DNA of 59,911 bases from Gammaproteobacteria bacterium (GTDB taxonomy: Bacteria > Pseudomonadota > Gammaproteobacteria > GRL18). Each line of letters starts with the position of its first letter. The stretch's first letter is position 1. This document shows positions 19,401 through 29,111 of this stretch, piece by piece. Position numbers and translations under genes: made by a program. Under the pieces are notes generated by a model. That model was not told where the DNA came from. It searched no databases and was given only the letters and a program-made list of their open reading frames with translations. The DNA is taken from assembly GCA_015488755.1 (NCBI GenBank), contig WFNB01000087.1:1-59911 (forward strand), read 5' to 3'.

Positions 19401-21518
19401 TTGGGTATTATCAATGATATTTTAGATTTTTCAAAAATTGAAGCAGGTATGCTGATACTAGAAAAAACACGTTTTTCCTTAAATGATGTGTTGGATAATT
19501 TATCGGGGATTGTTGATTTAAAAGCATCTGAAAAAGAGTTAGAAATTCTCTTTAGAAAAGACTTATTAATACCGGATATGCTTATTGGTGATCCTTTAAG
19601 ACTGGGTCAGATTTTGATTAACTTGGTTCAAAATGCGATTAAATTCACCCATGAAGGTGAAATTGTTATTTCATTAGAGTTACAAGACAACAGCTGCTCT
19701 AAGAATGAGAATGATATCTGTATTCGATTTTCAGTAGCAGACTCAGGTATTGGTATTAAAGCGGAGCAGTTAAAAAATCTCTTTGAAGCATTTATACAAG
19801 CAGACAGCTCAATTAGCCGAAGACATGGTGGTACTGGCCTAGGACTAAGCATTTCTAGACAATTAGTTGACATGATGGGTGGGCGACTGGAAGTTGCTAG
19901 TGAGTTTGGTAAAGGAAGTACTTTTAGCTTTACTATTCCCCTTGAACAATCCGATGCCTCACAAAACGTATTGCCACAAAGTATATCAGAGCTTAAAAAA
20001 GGGATGCATGTATTGGTGGTTGATGACAATCCTGTGGCTCAAAAAATATTAAAAGAAACCCTAGAATCATTCAGTTGTCTCGTTGACTTGGCTGATTCTG
20101 CAGAGCAAGCATTTGTCTTATTACAAGAAAATAATAGCCAAGAAATGGGTAAAGCTAATCCCGTTGAAATTGTTTTTATTGATTGGCGTATGCCAGGGAT
20201 GAATGGTGTGGAAGCGATAAAATGCATACGTACCGACTTATCACTTCATTGCCAACCAAAAATTATTCTTATCACTGCTTATGGCAAAGATGAAATTGCT
20301 CAAGAAATAGATAGTATTCAACTGGATGCTTTATTAACCAAGCCTATTAACCCATCAATATTATTTGATGAAATTATGCAGGTCTTGAATATTAATAAAT
20401 ATGAAAATAAAAAAGCAGCAAAAAAATTATCACTACAGCCTGAAGAACGAGTGAAAGGAAAAATTCTCCTTACAGAAGATAATAAAATTAACCAACAGGT
20501 TGCTAGGGAGCTATTAGAGAGTTTTGGCCTGATGGTTGTTATTGCTGAAAATGGCCAGCAGGCAGTAGACTTATTGAATAAAAGTGATTTTGATCTAGTG
20601 CTTATGGATATTCAGATGCCGGTAATGGATGGTTTTCAAGCAACACGTATTATTCGTACCATAGAAGCCTTTCAAGAACTGCCCATTATTGCTATGACTG
20701 CTCATGCTATGCAGGGAGATAAAGAAAATTGTCTCTCAGAAGGCATGAATGATTACTTATCAAAGCCTATCGAACCAAAAAAATTACATCAAATGATGGT
20801 GAAATGGTTAGCTAAGGAAAAATTGTCTAATGATATGATTGATCTGAGTTCTGATAAGGCATTAAATTCATTTGCTATAGAGTTGGGTAAAAAACTAAGC
20901 AATATTGACTTACTTTGGGGCTTGCAGCGTGTTGGGGGTAACCAAGAGTTGTATTTAAAATTATTAAGTGACTTTTACTCTAAATATAAGGATTCGCCAT
21001 TACATTTAAGGGATTTTCTTAATACGAATTCTCTTGAAGAGGCACGTCGTTTAATTCACACCATTCATGGTGTGGCTGGAAATATTGGCGCAACTGAAAT
21101 GCACTATGTTGCCCGAGACATTGAAGCTTCTCTGCGGGAAAATACCATTAAAGATAATCACTTTGTTTTATTATTAGATGAGTTTACGCAAATTTCTGAG
21201 AAAGTCTTTACCGAATTAGAAATAGTTGCTCAACAATGGCAAAAAGACACTAATAATGCATTAAAGACTGAAGGTGTAGAACTGATTAAGCTGGATTTAA
21301 TCGCCAAAGATGAGTTGCCTAGTTTACTTAGATCGTTAGATAAGCGCTTGCTTGAAGGTGACTCAGAAGCCTTGCTTATTATTAAACAGATTAAGAAACT
21401 ATCAAGCTATGTGCCAGAACTTGATAGTGAACAACTGGCATTACTAGAGCAGCAAGTGGATGATTATGAATATGAAGAGGCACGAGAGAGTTTACAACAA
21501 CTTAAGAGTCTTTTATGA
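16422..21518 (+). CDS. Large hybrid histidine kinase with three periplasmic solute-binding domains
   Basis: The 1,698-residue protein is an EvgS/BvgS-type unorthodox sensor. After a signal segment come three type-3 solute-binding domains (about 45-275, 289-525, 537-765). The last two begin with similar motifs ([38 protein letters not shown]). One membrane helix is at about 784-803, then a PAS domain (about 815-925), HisKA with H954 ([11 protein letters not shown]), an HATPase with GTGLGLSIS, two receiver domains with D1254 (FIDWRMPG) and D1396 (LMDIQMPV), and an HPt domain with H1549 ([10 protein letters not shown]). All phosphorelay residues are intact. The start is TTG with AAGGA about 10 bases upstream. 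The next gene, 32 bp on, is an HD-GYP response regulator, a likely output. The ligand is unknown; amino acids or similar small molecules are typical for these domains. Confidence 0.93.
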   Translation: MHKYFFIKPIINACLLLLFPIAFFLSSSLAIATINDADTIVASSDNIPKAALLKLRKDGLTIAYRLDSAPMQFKNKRGQADGILIDIWRLWSIKSGIPIRFLGAYNKDAQKAVIDGRADINAGLFVNKKRAQSLGFSIPILDSAYYLFYQPELKDIHSIDNFSAYKVGVTRGSFHEGYLKEHYPKLSLQLYDGYENLFKAAQKGEVDGFVTQLHYLQYYLSKHHSSTQYPHISPELYLRNYKASVKKGNNKLLAIINQFLMHISIEDKRVVLQNWLGKLANNLPQRKIKLTRNEQVWLAAHPVIEIGVDGNWPPFDFINANNQSDGLAFDFLHKIEQQLGIHFKPIAGPNFKAMLNKVKQGKLAIAMAITQTPERNKTLWFTDSFVTIRKVIVAKKEGNDYQSPEDLFDKTIAIEKGYSAVEVIKNRYPKIKIKEVASTLEALKEVSWGKVDAYIGNGAVVQWLKQEHQISNIEVKGDAQLGSSPQRFAITQDKQWQPLVQLINKALVQISIEERNTIYRKWLGDQSLTKSFFRNIQFTKQEKQFLATHPEIRLGVDRLWPPIEFLDKKGNYQGISAEFIKVISSSLNLHIAPIENLSWDKVIDKVKVHQLDVIPALVKTPERETFLNFTQTYLSFPFVIFVKADSPHTMSLTDLYGKKVAVEKSYVSETYLKRDHPEINLVLMSNTQEALKAVSSGLVDAYVGNLTVGSFLITKYGISNIKIAGTTDYDFDLSMGVRKDWPELISILNKFLDTISIEEKSKIRKKWLSVNYNMGVDYSLVKKVISIAVLLLLASLLWVGFIKRKNLRLKQSEEQLNQIINAIPLAIVLMDEFGLIIKVNPHVGKEFHNHEHSIIGRNIRDFYDNVDKAQQFMKALLKHQLVSDMEVHFRADNGGVVRGLFSSIPIVLGKKKINLGAFVNLTQRLEMEQALKQAKQESDQASQFKSNFLANMSHEIRTPMNAIIGMSYLALQTDLDAKQFDYINKVKLSADHLLGIINDILDFSKIEAGMLILEKTRFSLNDVLDNLSGIVDLKASEKELEILFRKDLLIPDMLIGDPLRLGQILINLVQNAIKFTHEGEIVISLELQDNSCSKNENDICIRFSVADSGIGIKAEQLKNLFEAFIQADSSISRRHGGTGLGLSISRQLVDMMGGRLEVASEFGKGSTFSFTIPLEQSDASQNVLPQSISELKKGMHVLVVDDNPVAQKILKETLESFSCLVDLADSAEQAFVLLQENNSQEMGKANPVEIVFIDWRMPGMNGVEAIKCIRTDLSLHCQPKIILITAYGKDEIAQEIDSIQLDALLTKPINPSILFDEIMQVLNINKYENKKAAKKLSLQPEERVKGKILLTEDNKINQQVARELLESFGLMVVIAENGQQAVDLLNKSDFDLVLMDIQMPVMDGFQATRIIRTIEAFQELPIIAMTAHAMQGDKENCLSEGMNDYLSKPIEPKKLHQMMVKWLAKEKLSNDMIDLSSDKALNSFAIELGKKLSNIDLLWGLQRVGGNQELYLKLLSDFYSKYKDSPLHLRDFLNTNSLEEARRLIHTIHGVAGNIGATEMHYVARDIEASLRENTIKDNHFVLLLDEFTQISEKVFTELEIVAQQWQKDTNNALKTEGVELIKLDLIAKDELPSLLRSLDKRLLEGDSEALLIIKQIKKLSSYVPELDSEQLALLEQQVDDYEYEEARESLQQLKSLL

Positions 21519-21550
21519 TATTAATAAGCCTCTACAGAATGAAAGGTTAA

Positions 21551-22645
21551 ATGGAAATTCAAATGGACACGTATATGCCACGAATATTAGTTGTTGATGA
21601 TGAGAAATTCTATATTGATGTGTTGGTTAATCTTCTGCAAGCGGACTACCGTGTTTCAGTCGCTAAAAATGGCGATTCGGCACTGAAACGCGCCTTTAGT
21701 GAAACTCCACCTGATTTAATCTTGCTCGATGTATTAATGCCCGGAATTGATGGCTACGAGGTCTGTCGTCAACTTAAAGCGGATGAAAGAACGGCGGATA
21801 TCCCCATTATATTTTTAACAGTGAAGAGTGAAGTGGATGATGAGGTTAAGGGGTTTGAAATAGGAGCGGTTGACTATATTGTAAAACCTATGAGTCCACC
21901 GATTGTTCTGACACGGGTTAAAAATCATCTTATGCTGACCCAGGCAAGAAAAATATTAGAAGATCAGCAAAAAGTATTGCAGCAAGAAGTTGCTGAGCGA
22001 ACAAGAGAAATTCGTCGAACTCAGGATGTTGCTATCTTATGCATGGCCTCCTTGGCAGAGACCAGAGATAATGAAACAGGCAACCATATTCGGCGCACTC
22101 AGCATTATATGCGCTTATTATGTGATGCTTTAAAACAGCATCCAAAATTTGAAAACTATTTAGATAATGAAACCATTGAGCTACTGTTTAAATCAGCCCC
22201 TCTTCATGATATAGGCAAGGTGGGTGTTGCGGACAAAATACTGCTTAAGCCCGGCCCTCTAAGCGAAGAAGAATGGTTAGAAATGAAACAGCATCCTCTT
22301 ATTGGTTATGATGCCTTGCTCAAGGCAGAGGAGGATCTTGGCAGCTCTTCTTTTTTAGTACTGGCCAAAGAAATTTCTCTAACCCATCATGAAAAATGGG
22401 ATGGCTCTGGTTATCCCAACCATTTATCTGGGGAAGAAATCCCTATTCCCGGTCGCCTTATGGCCTTGGCTGATGTTTATGATGCTCTTATATCAAAACG
22501 GGTGTATAAAAAAGCATTTTCTCATGAGACATCCGTAAAAATGATCCTTGATGAAAAAGGGACGCATTTTGATCCCGTTATAGTAGAGGCATTTGAAGCG
22601 TTTTCAATTCAATTCAAATCAATTGCTGATGCGTTTAAGGATTGA
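21551..22645 (+). CDS. Response regulator with HD-GYP domain (probable c-di-GMP phosphodiesterase)
   Basis: The 364-residue protein has an N-terminal receiver domain with phospho-acceptor D60 (LILLDVLMPG) and signalling lysine in YIVKPMS. A coiled linker (about 130-158) leads to an HD-GYP domain with HDIGK at 219-223 and HHEKWDGSGYP ending at 289. All metal and GYP residues are present, so c-di-GMP hydrolysis is likely. It lies 32 bp after the giant kinase on the same strand, which makes it the best candidate for its phosphoryl output. AAAGG precedes the ATG. Its 3' end overlaps the convergent GNAT gene by 37 bp. Confidence 0.92.
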   Translation: MEIQMDTYMPRILVVDDEKFYIDVLVNLLQADYRVSVAKNGDSALKRAFSETPPDLILLDVLMPGIDGYEVCRQLKADERTADIPIIFLTVKSEVDDEVKGFEIGAVDYIVKPMSPPIVLTRVKNHLMLTQARKILEDQQKVLQQEVAERTREIRRTQDVAILCMASLAETRDNETGNHIRRTQHYMRLLCDALKQHPKFENYLDNETIELLFKSAPLHDIGKVGVADKILLKPGPLSEEEWLEMKQHPLIGYDALLKAEEDLGSSSFLVLAKEISLTHHEKWDGSGYPNHLSGEEIPIPGRLMALADVYDALISKRVYKKAFSHETSVKMILDEKGTHFDPVIVEAFEAFSIQFKSIADAFKD

Positions 22646-23163
22646 TTAATACGTTTAAGATGGAGCAATCTTTGCATATTTGCTTGGCTTTGTTTTTTTA
22701 ATAAGTCATCAGGTATATGACATTTTTCTTCTGCATAGGCTTGAAAACCTAGATTTTTATACAAAGATAAGGCGTTAGTATTTGTTTGGTAACAAGATAG
22801 GTGGATTTCTTTTAGCTGTAATTCTTGAAACCCTTTAGCAATTAAATGGCTTAAAAAATAGTAGCCAAGTCCTTGTTTTCTTTTATTGGGATGAATAATT
22901 AAATTGCCGATAAAGGCGATATTCTGCTGTTTAATTAACTGAAAGTTAGCAAAACCAAGGAGCTGTTGCTGGCTTTCTAAAACAATGGATTCACAGGGTT
23001 GATTAATGATTTTTTTCAATTGTAATAGGTTAAATGGTGTGTGTGCAGAGGGCGAAAAATAAAATAGTTCGAGTGTGTTTTTAGGAAAGAGTAATAGTTT
23101 CTCTAAGTCAGAGTCTTTAATCACCCTCAGTGTCAATTTTTGTTTATTAAGCTTGTCTTTCAT
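22609..23163 (-). CDS. GNAT family N-acetyltransferase
   Basis: The 184-residue protein has the GNAT acetyl-CoA site: IAFIGNLIIHPNKRKQGLGYYF gives the beta4 strand and the (R/K)xxGxG pyrophosphate loop (KRKQGLG), followed by ALSLYKNLGFQAYAEE, the usual beta6 region. The substrate cannot be predicted. It overlaps the end of the HD-GYP gene by 37 bp. Palindromic element copy 3 ends 18 bp before its start codon, so its original promoter has probably been displaced or replaced. Confidence 0.87.
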   Translation of the reverse strand: MKDKLNKQKLTLRVIKDSDLEKLLLFPKNTLELFYFSPSAHTPFNLLQLKKIINQPCESIVLESQQQLLGFANFQLIKQQNIAFIGNLIIHPNKRKQGLGYYFLSHLIAKGFQELQLKEIHLSCYQTNTNALSLYKNLGFQAYAEEKCHIPDDLLKKQSQANMQRLLHLKRINQSLNASAIDLN

Positions 23164-23181
23164 AATTGATTATATCGACCA

Positions 23182-23333
23182 CATAGGTAGGTACTTAAGA
23201 ACTTTTGGGCTAGGATAACTCTGTGTTTACTCCACAAGACGCCGTAAATCCATCCTTGGAGGTTTTATTGCCACATCCATGTGGCAAAAACTTCTTCTGT
23301 AAACACAGAGTTATCCTTAAGTACCTACCTATG
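23182..23333 (-). repeat. Palindromic miniature element, copy 3, with 10-bp target duplication
   Basis: This 152-bp element has ends CATAGGTAGGTACTTAAG and CTTAAGTACCTACCTATG forming a perfect outer inverted repeat apart from the flanking insert. It is flanked by a perfect direct repeat ATATCGACCA at 23172-23181 and 23334-23343. It has the same orientation as copy 2 and is almost identical to it, including the AACTTTTGGGCTA arm segment. Confidence 0.95.
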
Positions 23334-23348
23334 ATATCGACCAACATT

Positions 23349-23420
23349 AAAAAGCAAGCCTACTTGCGGAACTGGAGATTTAGCCCCACCTAGTAAACGG
23401 GACTAAAGTCCCAACTCCAG
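23349..23420 (-). terminator. Hairpin pair downstream of rdgB, possible terminator
   Basis: Two hairpins lie after rdgB in the minus direction. The larger has CTGGAG/CTCCAG outer (23372-23377, 23415-23420) and TTTAGCCCC/GGGACTAAA inner (23379-23387, 23399-23407) stems. The second is GCAAG-CCTA-CTTGC (23354-23367), followed on the minus strand by five T residues. The stem of the second is only 5 bp, so termination is plausible but not strong. Confidence 0.5.
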
Positions 23421-23473
23421 AAGCAGGATGTATTTATAAAATAGAGCAATTAACTATGTATGGCTCTTGGCTA

Positions 23474-24109
23474 CTATTGATAAAGTTGGGTCAATTCCTG
23501 ATGTAATTCTCTTAATGCCTTGCCTCGATGGCTCATACCATTTTTAATATTTGGATCAAGCTGAGCTGAGGAAACGCCATGTTCAGGTACCCAAAATAAT
23601 GGGTCATAACCAAAGCCATTATCGCCAATTTGTTCTCTCATAATGACCCCTTCCCAAGCAGCCTGACAGATAATTGGCGTGGGGTCAGCAGCATGACGCA
23701 TATAGACTAAAATACACTGGTATCGGGCAGTGCGTAAATTATCATCACTGACGTCTTTTAAGGCATCAAGTAGCTTTAAATTATTATTCTTATCGATAGA
23801 GTCAGCACCATAATCTTTACTGCCATCTAATGTTGAATAGCGAGCAGAGTAAATCCCTGGTGCCCCTTTAAGATAATCGACTTCAATGCCTGAATCATCG
23901 GCAATGGCCGGCATTGCTGTAATTTCTGCGGCATAGCGTGCTTTAATAATGGCATTCTCGACAAAGGTTGTACCAGTTTCTGGCACATCACCGACGCCGA
24001 GCTCTGTTTGTGGAACAATAGCCAAACCTAGATCGCTAAACATTTTTACAAATTCTCGAACCTTGCCTTTATTGCCACTGGCCAAAACAATTTTTTTATC
24101 TAATGCCAT
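23474..24109 (-). CDS. rdgB: RdgB/HAM1 non-canonical purine NTP pyrophosphatase
   Basis: This enzyme hydrolyses ITP, dITP and XTP to the monophosphates, cleaning the nucleotide pool. The 211-residue protein has the family start [13 protein letters not shown], the [24 protein letters not shown] segment with the catalytic acidic pair, and the C-terminal [12 protein letters not shown] and SHRGKAL motifs. AGGAAAG precedes the ATG. It is 30 bp downstream of rph, the usual gammaproteobacterial order. Confidence 0.97.
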   Translation of the reverse strand: MALDKKIVLASGNKGKVREFVKMFSDLGLAIVPQTELGVGDVPETGTTFVENAIIKARYAAEITAMPAIADDSGIEVDYLKGAPGIYSARYSTLDGSKDYGADSIDKNNNLKLLDALKDVSDDNLRTARYQCILVYMRHAADPTPIICQAAWEGVIMREQIGDNGFGYDPLFWVPEHGVSSAQLDPNIKNGMSHRGKALRELHQELTQLYQ

Positions 24110-24139
24110 TTTCTTTCCTGCATATTTTTTGTTTTCATC

Positions 24140-24868
24140 TTAAGAATTTAACGCGTCATTTTGTTTTTCAATTAAATGTTTAATGCCCTGCTTGCCTAAT
24201 TCTAGCATGGCATTAAGCTCTTCTGGTAAAAAGGCATGACCTTCGGCGGTACCCTGAACTTCAATAAAACCACCGGCCTCATTCATGACTAAATTCATAT
24301 CTGTTTCGGCATTAGAATCTTCTGCATAATCTAAATCCAAAACGGCTTCGCCATTATAAATACCGACAGAAATAGAAGCGACCTGACCATGTAAAGGATT
24401 TTTCTTAATAATTTTTCTCTCTAGCATATAATTGACAGCATCAACCAAAGCAACATAAGCGCCAGAAATAGAGGCAGTACGAGTACCACCATCGGCTTGG
24501 ATAACATCACAATCTAAAGTAATGGTATTTTCTCCCAGAGCTTCAAGATCCATTACAGCTCGCAAAGAGCGACCAATTAAACGTTGGATTTCCATGGTAC
24601 GACCACTTTGTTTACCTGCTGAGGATTCACGACGCATTCTACTACCCGTTGAGCGGGGCAACATGCCGTATTCTGCTGTTACCCAGCCTTGCCCCTTGCC
24701 TCGTAAAAATCCGGGCACACGAGTTTCAACTGAGGCAGTACAGAGTACTTTAGTTTCACCACTTTCGATTAACACAGAACCTTCGGCGTGTTTGGTGTAA
24801 TTGCGGGTAATTTTAACAAGGCGTTGTTCGTTATTAGCACGACCGCTTGGGCGTTTGCTACTGCTCAT
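24140..24868 (-). CDS. rph: Ribonuclease PH
   Basis: RNase PH trims 3' ends of tRNA precursors by phosphorolysis. The 242-residue protein begins with [20 protein letters not shown] and contains [16 protein letters not shown], the phosphate-binding Arg/Ser region [17 protein letters not shown], and [19 protein letters not shown]. The full length and the C-terminal helix are intact. It heads the rph-rdgB unit, with AGGA upstream of the ATG. A protein-kinase gene lies between it and yicC, the gene more commonly found next to it. Confidence 0.97.
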   Translation of the reverse strand: MSSSKRPSGRANNEQRLVKITRNYTKHAEGSVLIESGETKVLCTASVETRVPGFLRGKGQGWVTAEYGMLPRSTGSRMRRESSAGKQSGRTMEIQRLIGRSLRAVMDLEALGENTITLDCDVIQADGGTRTASISGAYVALVDAVNYMLERKIIKKNPLHGQVASISVGIYNGEAVLDLDYAEDSNAETDMNLVMNEAGGFIEVQGTAEGHAFLPEELNAMLELGKQGIKHLIEKQNDALNS

Positions 24869-24982
24869 AAAATGGTTTTCCTACGGATTGAATAAATCGT
24901 TGACGAATTTTGAGGTGCGATTATAACATTCTGCTGGCAGATTGTTATATGAGTATGCTCTGATTGGCTCAAAAAATAGAGC

Positions 24983-25948
24983 TTATTGAGAATTTTTCCA
25001 AGGTAGAACTTTGCTCAATGTATTGAGATGAAATTTATTTAAGAATGATTGAGGTTCTTTATAGTCTTCTTCAGGAATTTGCTTAAGCAAGTCCAATAGT
25101 TCATCACAATTCTGAGGGCGCAAGCGTTGATCGGTTTCCATTGCCCAGTCAATGGCTTCAAGAATTGTTTTACTGTATTTTTTCTTAAAGGCATCCACTG
25201 CGGGTTTCATGGGATCATTTTCTTTGCGCTGTTTAGCAGAAGGGGGAGGTGAGCCTTGAATACAGCTACGCATGGTTGCACCAAGGGCATAGATGTCTGT
25301 CCAAGGCCCCATGTAACCACGCTCAGTAACTTGTTCTAGTGGGGCAAAGCCTGATGTGGCAACGACACGGGCATCATACAAACGGGTTTTCATTTGTTCT
25401 CTGACGGCACCAAAGTCTAATAGTAGGGGGCGCCCCCCCTGACGTAGGTGAATATTGCTGGGCTTAATATCTAAATGCAATAACTCTTTCTCATGTAACA
25501 TCTTTAAGGCTGACAAGAGGTCTGGGAAAACTCTGCGTAATAGTTTTTCACTGAGCTTACCCTTATATTTACGGATATAGTCTTGTAAATTAACTCCTTT
25601 TTCATCTTTCATTACCATATAAGCCGTGCCATTGGTCTGGAAAAAATTGGTTACATCGACAATATTTGGGTGTTTTAATGTGGCTAAGGTACTGGCTTCC
25701 TGAAAAAAAAGTTTGCGCCCTTTGTTGTAAGACTCAGGGTTAGATGGGTCGAGACTGGTGACCTCTGTGCCATTGACTCGAACAGCGAGTTTTTTAGGCA
25801 TAAATTCTTTAATAATAACGGTGTGTGTTGGCTCTGATATAAGATGAGCATTATAAACAATGCTGAAGCCACCACCACCAAGCACACTGTCAATAATATA
25901 CTCATCGACCTGAGTACCATTGACTAATGGGTCTATACTATGTGCCAT
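24983..25948 (-). CDS. Serine/threonine protein kinase
   Basis: This is a Hanks-type kinase of 321 residues. It shows the glycine loop LGGGGFSIVY (23-32), the ATP-positioning K47 in VIIKEFMP, the catalytic loop HLDIKPSN with D160, and DFG at 178-180. The activation segment contains TSGFAPLEQ, which replaces the usual APE and is common in bacterial PpkA-like kinases. There is no membrane helix or sensor domain, so it is a bare cytosolic catalytic domain plus a short C-terminal tail. AAGGAAG lies 11 bases before the ATG. It is between rph and yicC, with no phosphatase next to it. Its targets are unknown. Confidence 0.92.
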   Translation of the reverse strand: MAHSIDPLVNGTQVDEYIIDSVLGGGGFSIVYNAHLISEPTHTVIIKEFMPKKLAVRVNGTEVTSLDPSNPESYNKGRKLFFQEASTLATLKHPNIVDVTNFFQTNGTAYMVMKDEKGVNLQDYIRKYKGKLSEKLLRRVFPDLLSALKMLHEKELLHLDIKPSNIHLRQGGRPLLLDFGAVREQMKTRLYDARVVATSGFAPLEQVTERGYMGPWTDIYALGATMRSCIQGSPPPSAKQRKENDPMKPAVDAFKKKYSKTILEAIDWAMETDQRLRPQNCDELLDLLKQIPEEDYKEPQSFLNKFHLNTLSKVLPWKNSQ

Positions 25949-26153
25949 AAGTTTTGCTGCTTCCTTTCATTATAAGCTCATTATAATCGCTATTGTCTTG
26001 TATTTTAACATATTATTTATAGTTAATAGCTAGATCATCTTTATTATTTTGCCTCACCCTTAATTATAGTGAGATAAACTAAGAATTACTATCGACTATG
26101 CTACAATCGTTACGAGCAGTCAGTGATAAAAACAGCAAAAAGTGGGGAATTTT

Positions 26154-27020
26154 ATGACCAAAAGTATGACCGCCTATGCACGCCAAGAAGAAAAATTATC
26201 AGTGGGGAATATGGCCATTGAAGTGCGCAGTGTCAACCATCGCTTTTTAGAAGTGAGCATCAAATTGCCTGATGATTTGCGAGCATTAGAAATACCATTA
26301 CGAAACCAGATAAAGGCAACGCTCAAACGTGGCAAAGTGGATGTCACACTGCTCTTGCACTTAGAACAGGATGAACAACACGCATTGAGCTTTAATTATG
26401 AACGTGCCCAACAAGTTGCTAAAACTCTGCATGATATTGACAAGTTAATCTATAATGCAGCACCTGTAAATGCTCTTGATATTTTAACTTGGCCAGGTGT
26501 TATGGATACCCAAAGTTTGGATCTTGATATAATGAAAGAAACCAGCAGCGCCTTATTAGATCGGGTATTAACCGTTTTCTTAGCTGATAAAGAAAGAGAA
26601 GGTAAGGCCTTAGAAGTCATGATTCATCAACGAGTTGCTGCTATGCGCAAACTCACTCATCAGATCCGTCAGCAGATGCCGGAGTTATTACAATGGCAAC
26701 GTAAGCGCTTAGAGGAAAAATTAAATGCCTTAAGTGTTGAACTGGATCACGATCGCTTAGAGCAAGAAATTGTCTATCTAGCACAAAAAGCCGATGTTGC
26801 AGAAGAGCTGGATCGCCTTGATACTCACCTAGATGAGATTGAACGAACCTTAACAACGGATGATGCTATTGGTCGGCGTTTAGATTTCTTAATGCAGGAA
26901 CTTCATAGAGAAGCCAACACCTTAGGGTCTAAGTCTATAGCGAATGTTATGACGCAGGTTGCTATAGAAATGAAGGTATTGATAGAGCAAATGCGTGAGC
27001 AAATACAGAATATTGAATAG
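26154..27020 (+). CDS. yicC: YicC family protein (endoribonuclease-type)
   Basis: The protein (about 288 residues) begins MTKSMTAYARQE, matching the invariant MxxSMTAYA start of the YicC/YloC family, and includes EVRSVNHRFLEVSIKLPD and the C-terminal DUF1732 region ending GRRLDFLMQELHREANTLGSKS. Members have been linked to RNA turnover. The longest frame begins with GTG at 26142, but ATG at 26154 preceded by GGGGAA gives the conserved N-terminus. It is divergent from the kinase and rph genes. Confidence 0.94.
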   Translation: MTKSMTAYARQEEKLSVGNMAIEVRSVNHRFLEVSIKLPDDLRALEIPLRNQIKATLKRGKVDVTLLLHLEQDEQHALSFNYERAQQVAKTLHDIDKLIYNAAPVNALDILTWPGVMDTQSLDLDIMKETSSALLDRVLTVFLADKEREGKALEVMIHQRVAAMRKLTHQIRQQMPELLQWQRKRLEEKLNALSVELDHDRLEQEIVYLAQKADVAEELDRLDTHLDEIERTLTTDDAIGRRLDFLMQELHREANTLGSKSIANVMTQVAIEMKVLIEQMREQIQNIE

Positions 27021-27174
27021 GGTTTTAGGTGGATTTTGGATGCTTTTTTATCTGATAAAATAGGGATAAGCGTTTCTTTTACTTGATTAGGTCGCCAGTG
27101 CAATGCCAAAATCATCAGGGCGTCTTTTTGCCTCCAATGCATTTTTTTGCTTATGCCTCTTATAGTGTAACTAT

Positions 27175-27483
27175 TCAGCAAACCACACCGTGCCGGCCAA
27201 CCATCAAAAAGTTACAAAAATATAAACATCTATAATTCAAAGACTTATGATTTTGTAACTTAGAAGCGAACAAGGCACCGGTACTGGTAGCAACAAAGGT
27301 AATAAACATTTCTGTTTCGTCACTAAAAGCAATGGCATTTTCAATATCTTCAATGCCTTTTTTGAAGTTGTAAACCGTATAGGTTGGTGAAAGAACTTTG
27401 ATATCCTTATCATCAATAGTTTTTAAATACTTATAGGCAGTATTGTTTCCCGTGCTATTCAATCCATGTAAATTAATGATCAT
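27175..27483 (-). pseudogene. Truncated YqiA-like alpha/beta hydrolase
   Basis: From the ATG at 27483 the frame reads MIINLHGLNSTGNNTAYKYL, the HGxNS start of UPF0227/YqiA-type esterases, and later FITFVATSTGALFASKL, which aligns with the nucleophile elbow but has Ala where the first Gly is expected. Only about 102 codons remain, against about 190 in the family, and the sequence becomes unrelated after LNYRCLYF before stopping near a GC-rich stretch (27187-27199). The acid and histidine of the catalytic triad are therefore missing. The longer frame to 27615 is probably not the real start. Confidence 0.55.
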
Positions 27484-27553
27484 GTCATTTATTTCGTTTA
27501 GAGTGAAAATTGATACAGCTAAGCTTAGATTGTCTTTATCCCAGAAAGCTGTT

Positions 27554-27919
27554 TTATGATCCTTCTTTAAGTATGATTTTTCTAGCCTCTTTTTTACAAA
27601 GCGCTCGTGTGTCATTTGACGTACTCATTCCGTTGTCAGATAATGGGCTAACACCTAAAGCTAGCCTTTTTTTGTTGATTTTTTCAATGTATTGCTGATT
27701 CATGGGGTTTATGCCATTATTTCTGTCTTGTAAATCTAAACGACTGTCATAAATAAAATCATATTCTTCTGGAAATTTATCACAATGAATTTTGTGTGCC
27801 AGCTCATCAATTTTGGCATCAAGCCTTTCTTTTTCATCTAGAATGGCAATCTGCTCTTGTGATAAACCTTTTCTAGCTTCCTTATATTTTCTTTTTTCTT
27901 CTTTTTTAAAACGATTCAT
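27554..27919 (-). CDS. Hypothetical charged protein
   Basis: I do not recognise a function. From the ATG at 27919 (MNRFKKEEKRKYKEARKGLS) it is about 121 residues, very rich in Lys and Glu, helical in its first half, with EEYDFIYDSRLDLQDRNNGINPM in the middle. A longer GTG start at 27982 exists, but AAAGG lies upstream of 27919. No membrane or signal segment is visible. It could be a small cytosolic accessory protein of the variable island. Confidence 0.6.
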   Translation of the reverse strand: MNRFKKEEKRKYKEARKGLSQEQIAILDEKERLDAKIDELAHKIHCDKFPEEYDFIYDSRLDLQDRNNGINPMNQQYIEKINKKRLALGVSPLSDNGMSTSNDTRALCKKEARKIILKEGS

Positions 27920-28035
27920 TTGTAGTAAACCTTTGGGTTGATTGTTTTGTGTTATTACATCAAGTATAAAGCTCATATTCACAAATAAGGTTGGCTTTCA
28001 TACTATGTATTGGTGTATTAATAGATTGTTTGAAC

Positions 28036-28998
28036 TTATTTTGAAATTAAAGAGGCATCTACAAAAATAAAATTATCATTAGATAAAAACTTATCATGCT
28101 CATTCCATTGGTACGCAACCAATTTTTGACCATTGCCAGAGGAAAAATCCAAGCAAGCAATGTGTTTATTAATTATTTCTGGTTTTATACCTGAAAACCA
28201 ATAATGACCAAAGAAAACGGGGTTATTATCTGTATAGATAGGTTTTTTAAAATCATCAGGTAAATTTGTTTTGGGAATAATACGTCTAGTTTTTTCATCT
28301 TGAACTACTGCATAATCATGATAGGTAGTAGCTGTATTATCCCACCATTTTATACGAATATCGTAGCGTTTATTTTTTTCCTGATCTAAATAATAAGCGG
28401 AACCAGGTAATTTTAATTCGATACCTTTTAATAAGGTTTCTAAAATAGAGTATTCATTTTTCCCTTTATTAGCCGCATTACTTAATTGCTCTTCTGTTAA
28501 TACATTATCCCCATTTTTAAATATTTTTTTAATCTCGCTTATTTTACAATCATTCCAGCAAGCGTGAATAACCCTAAAGTCATCCAGTTCCAAAAATATA
28601 GGTAAGGTTTTAAACCATTCAATAATAGGCTTTGTTTTTTCACTTTCAAACGGATAATCATCTAGGAAAGCCTGATGTTGTCCAATATTTTTTTCAGAAT
28701 GCTCCCTTAGTGGTTTGTTTGTATTAGAGTGTCTTGTATGGAAATGAATTGCATTGAGTTCATGATTACCCATAATTGCTAAAGCATATTTTTTTTCAAC
28801 CATTGATTTAACAATATTAATAACCCTAGCTTGATTAGGAATTCTATCAATAAAATCACCTAAAAAAATAACCTGACGACTTGGATGAAAATAAACACCA
28901 TCAGAATCTTTGCTATAAGCCAACTTTTCTAATAGTTGGCTTAGTGCATCAGCATGACCGTGAATATCCCCGATAATATCAAAGTTTTTATTTTTCAT
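28036..28998 (-). CDS. Calcineurin-like (PPP-type) metallophosphoesterase
   Basis: The 320-residue protein has the three N-terminal metal motifs of the PPP family: GDIHGH at 10-15, GDFIDR at 47-52 and GNHE at 77-80. A later histidine metal ligand is in VIHACWND, and another in FFGHYWFSG. The layout resembles bacterial bis-tetraphosphatase/protein phosphatase relatives such as ApaH, but the long central part differs and the canonical apaH is elsewhere in the window (50548). AAGGAAAA precedes the ATG. It could oppose the nearby Ser/Thr kinase, but that is speculation. Confidence 0.87.
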   Translation of the reverse strand: MKNKNFDIIGDIHGHADALSQLLEKLAYSKDSDGVYFHPSRQVIFLGDFIDRIPNQARVINIVKSMVEKKYALAIMGNHELNAIHFHTRHSNTNKPLREHSEKNIGQHQAFLDDYPFESEKTKPIIEWFKTLPIFLELDDFRVIHACWNDCKISEIKKIFKNGDNVLTEEQLSNAANKGKNEYSILETLLKGIELKLPGSAYYLDQEKNKRYDIRIKWWDNTATTYHDYAVVQDEKTRRIIPKTNLPDDFKKPIYTDNNPVFFGHYWFSGIKPEIINKHIACLDFSSGNGQKLVAYQWNEHDKFLSNDNFIFVDASLISK

Positions 28999-29111
28999 TC
29001 TATTTTTCCTTGCTTAGTATTTTTATTATTGTGTTCATCAATCCAAGTAAAATAATGCTTTTTTGAGCATCTGGTATTACTATTTTGAATTCTTTACTCT
29101 CTAAACAAAAC

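Noticed and set aside
26903-27181. Minus-strand frame of 92 codons after yicC
   Set aside because: It overlaps the 3' end of yicC antisense and has no recognisable family; kept only as a possible part of the junction described near 27.18 kb.
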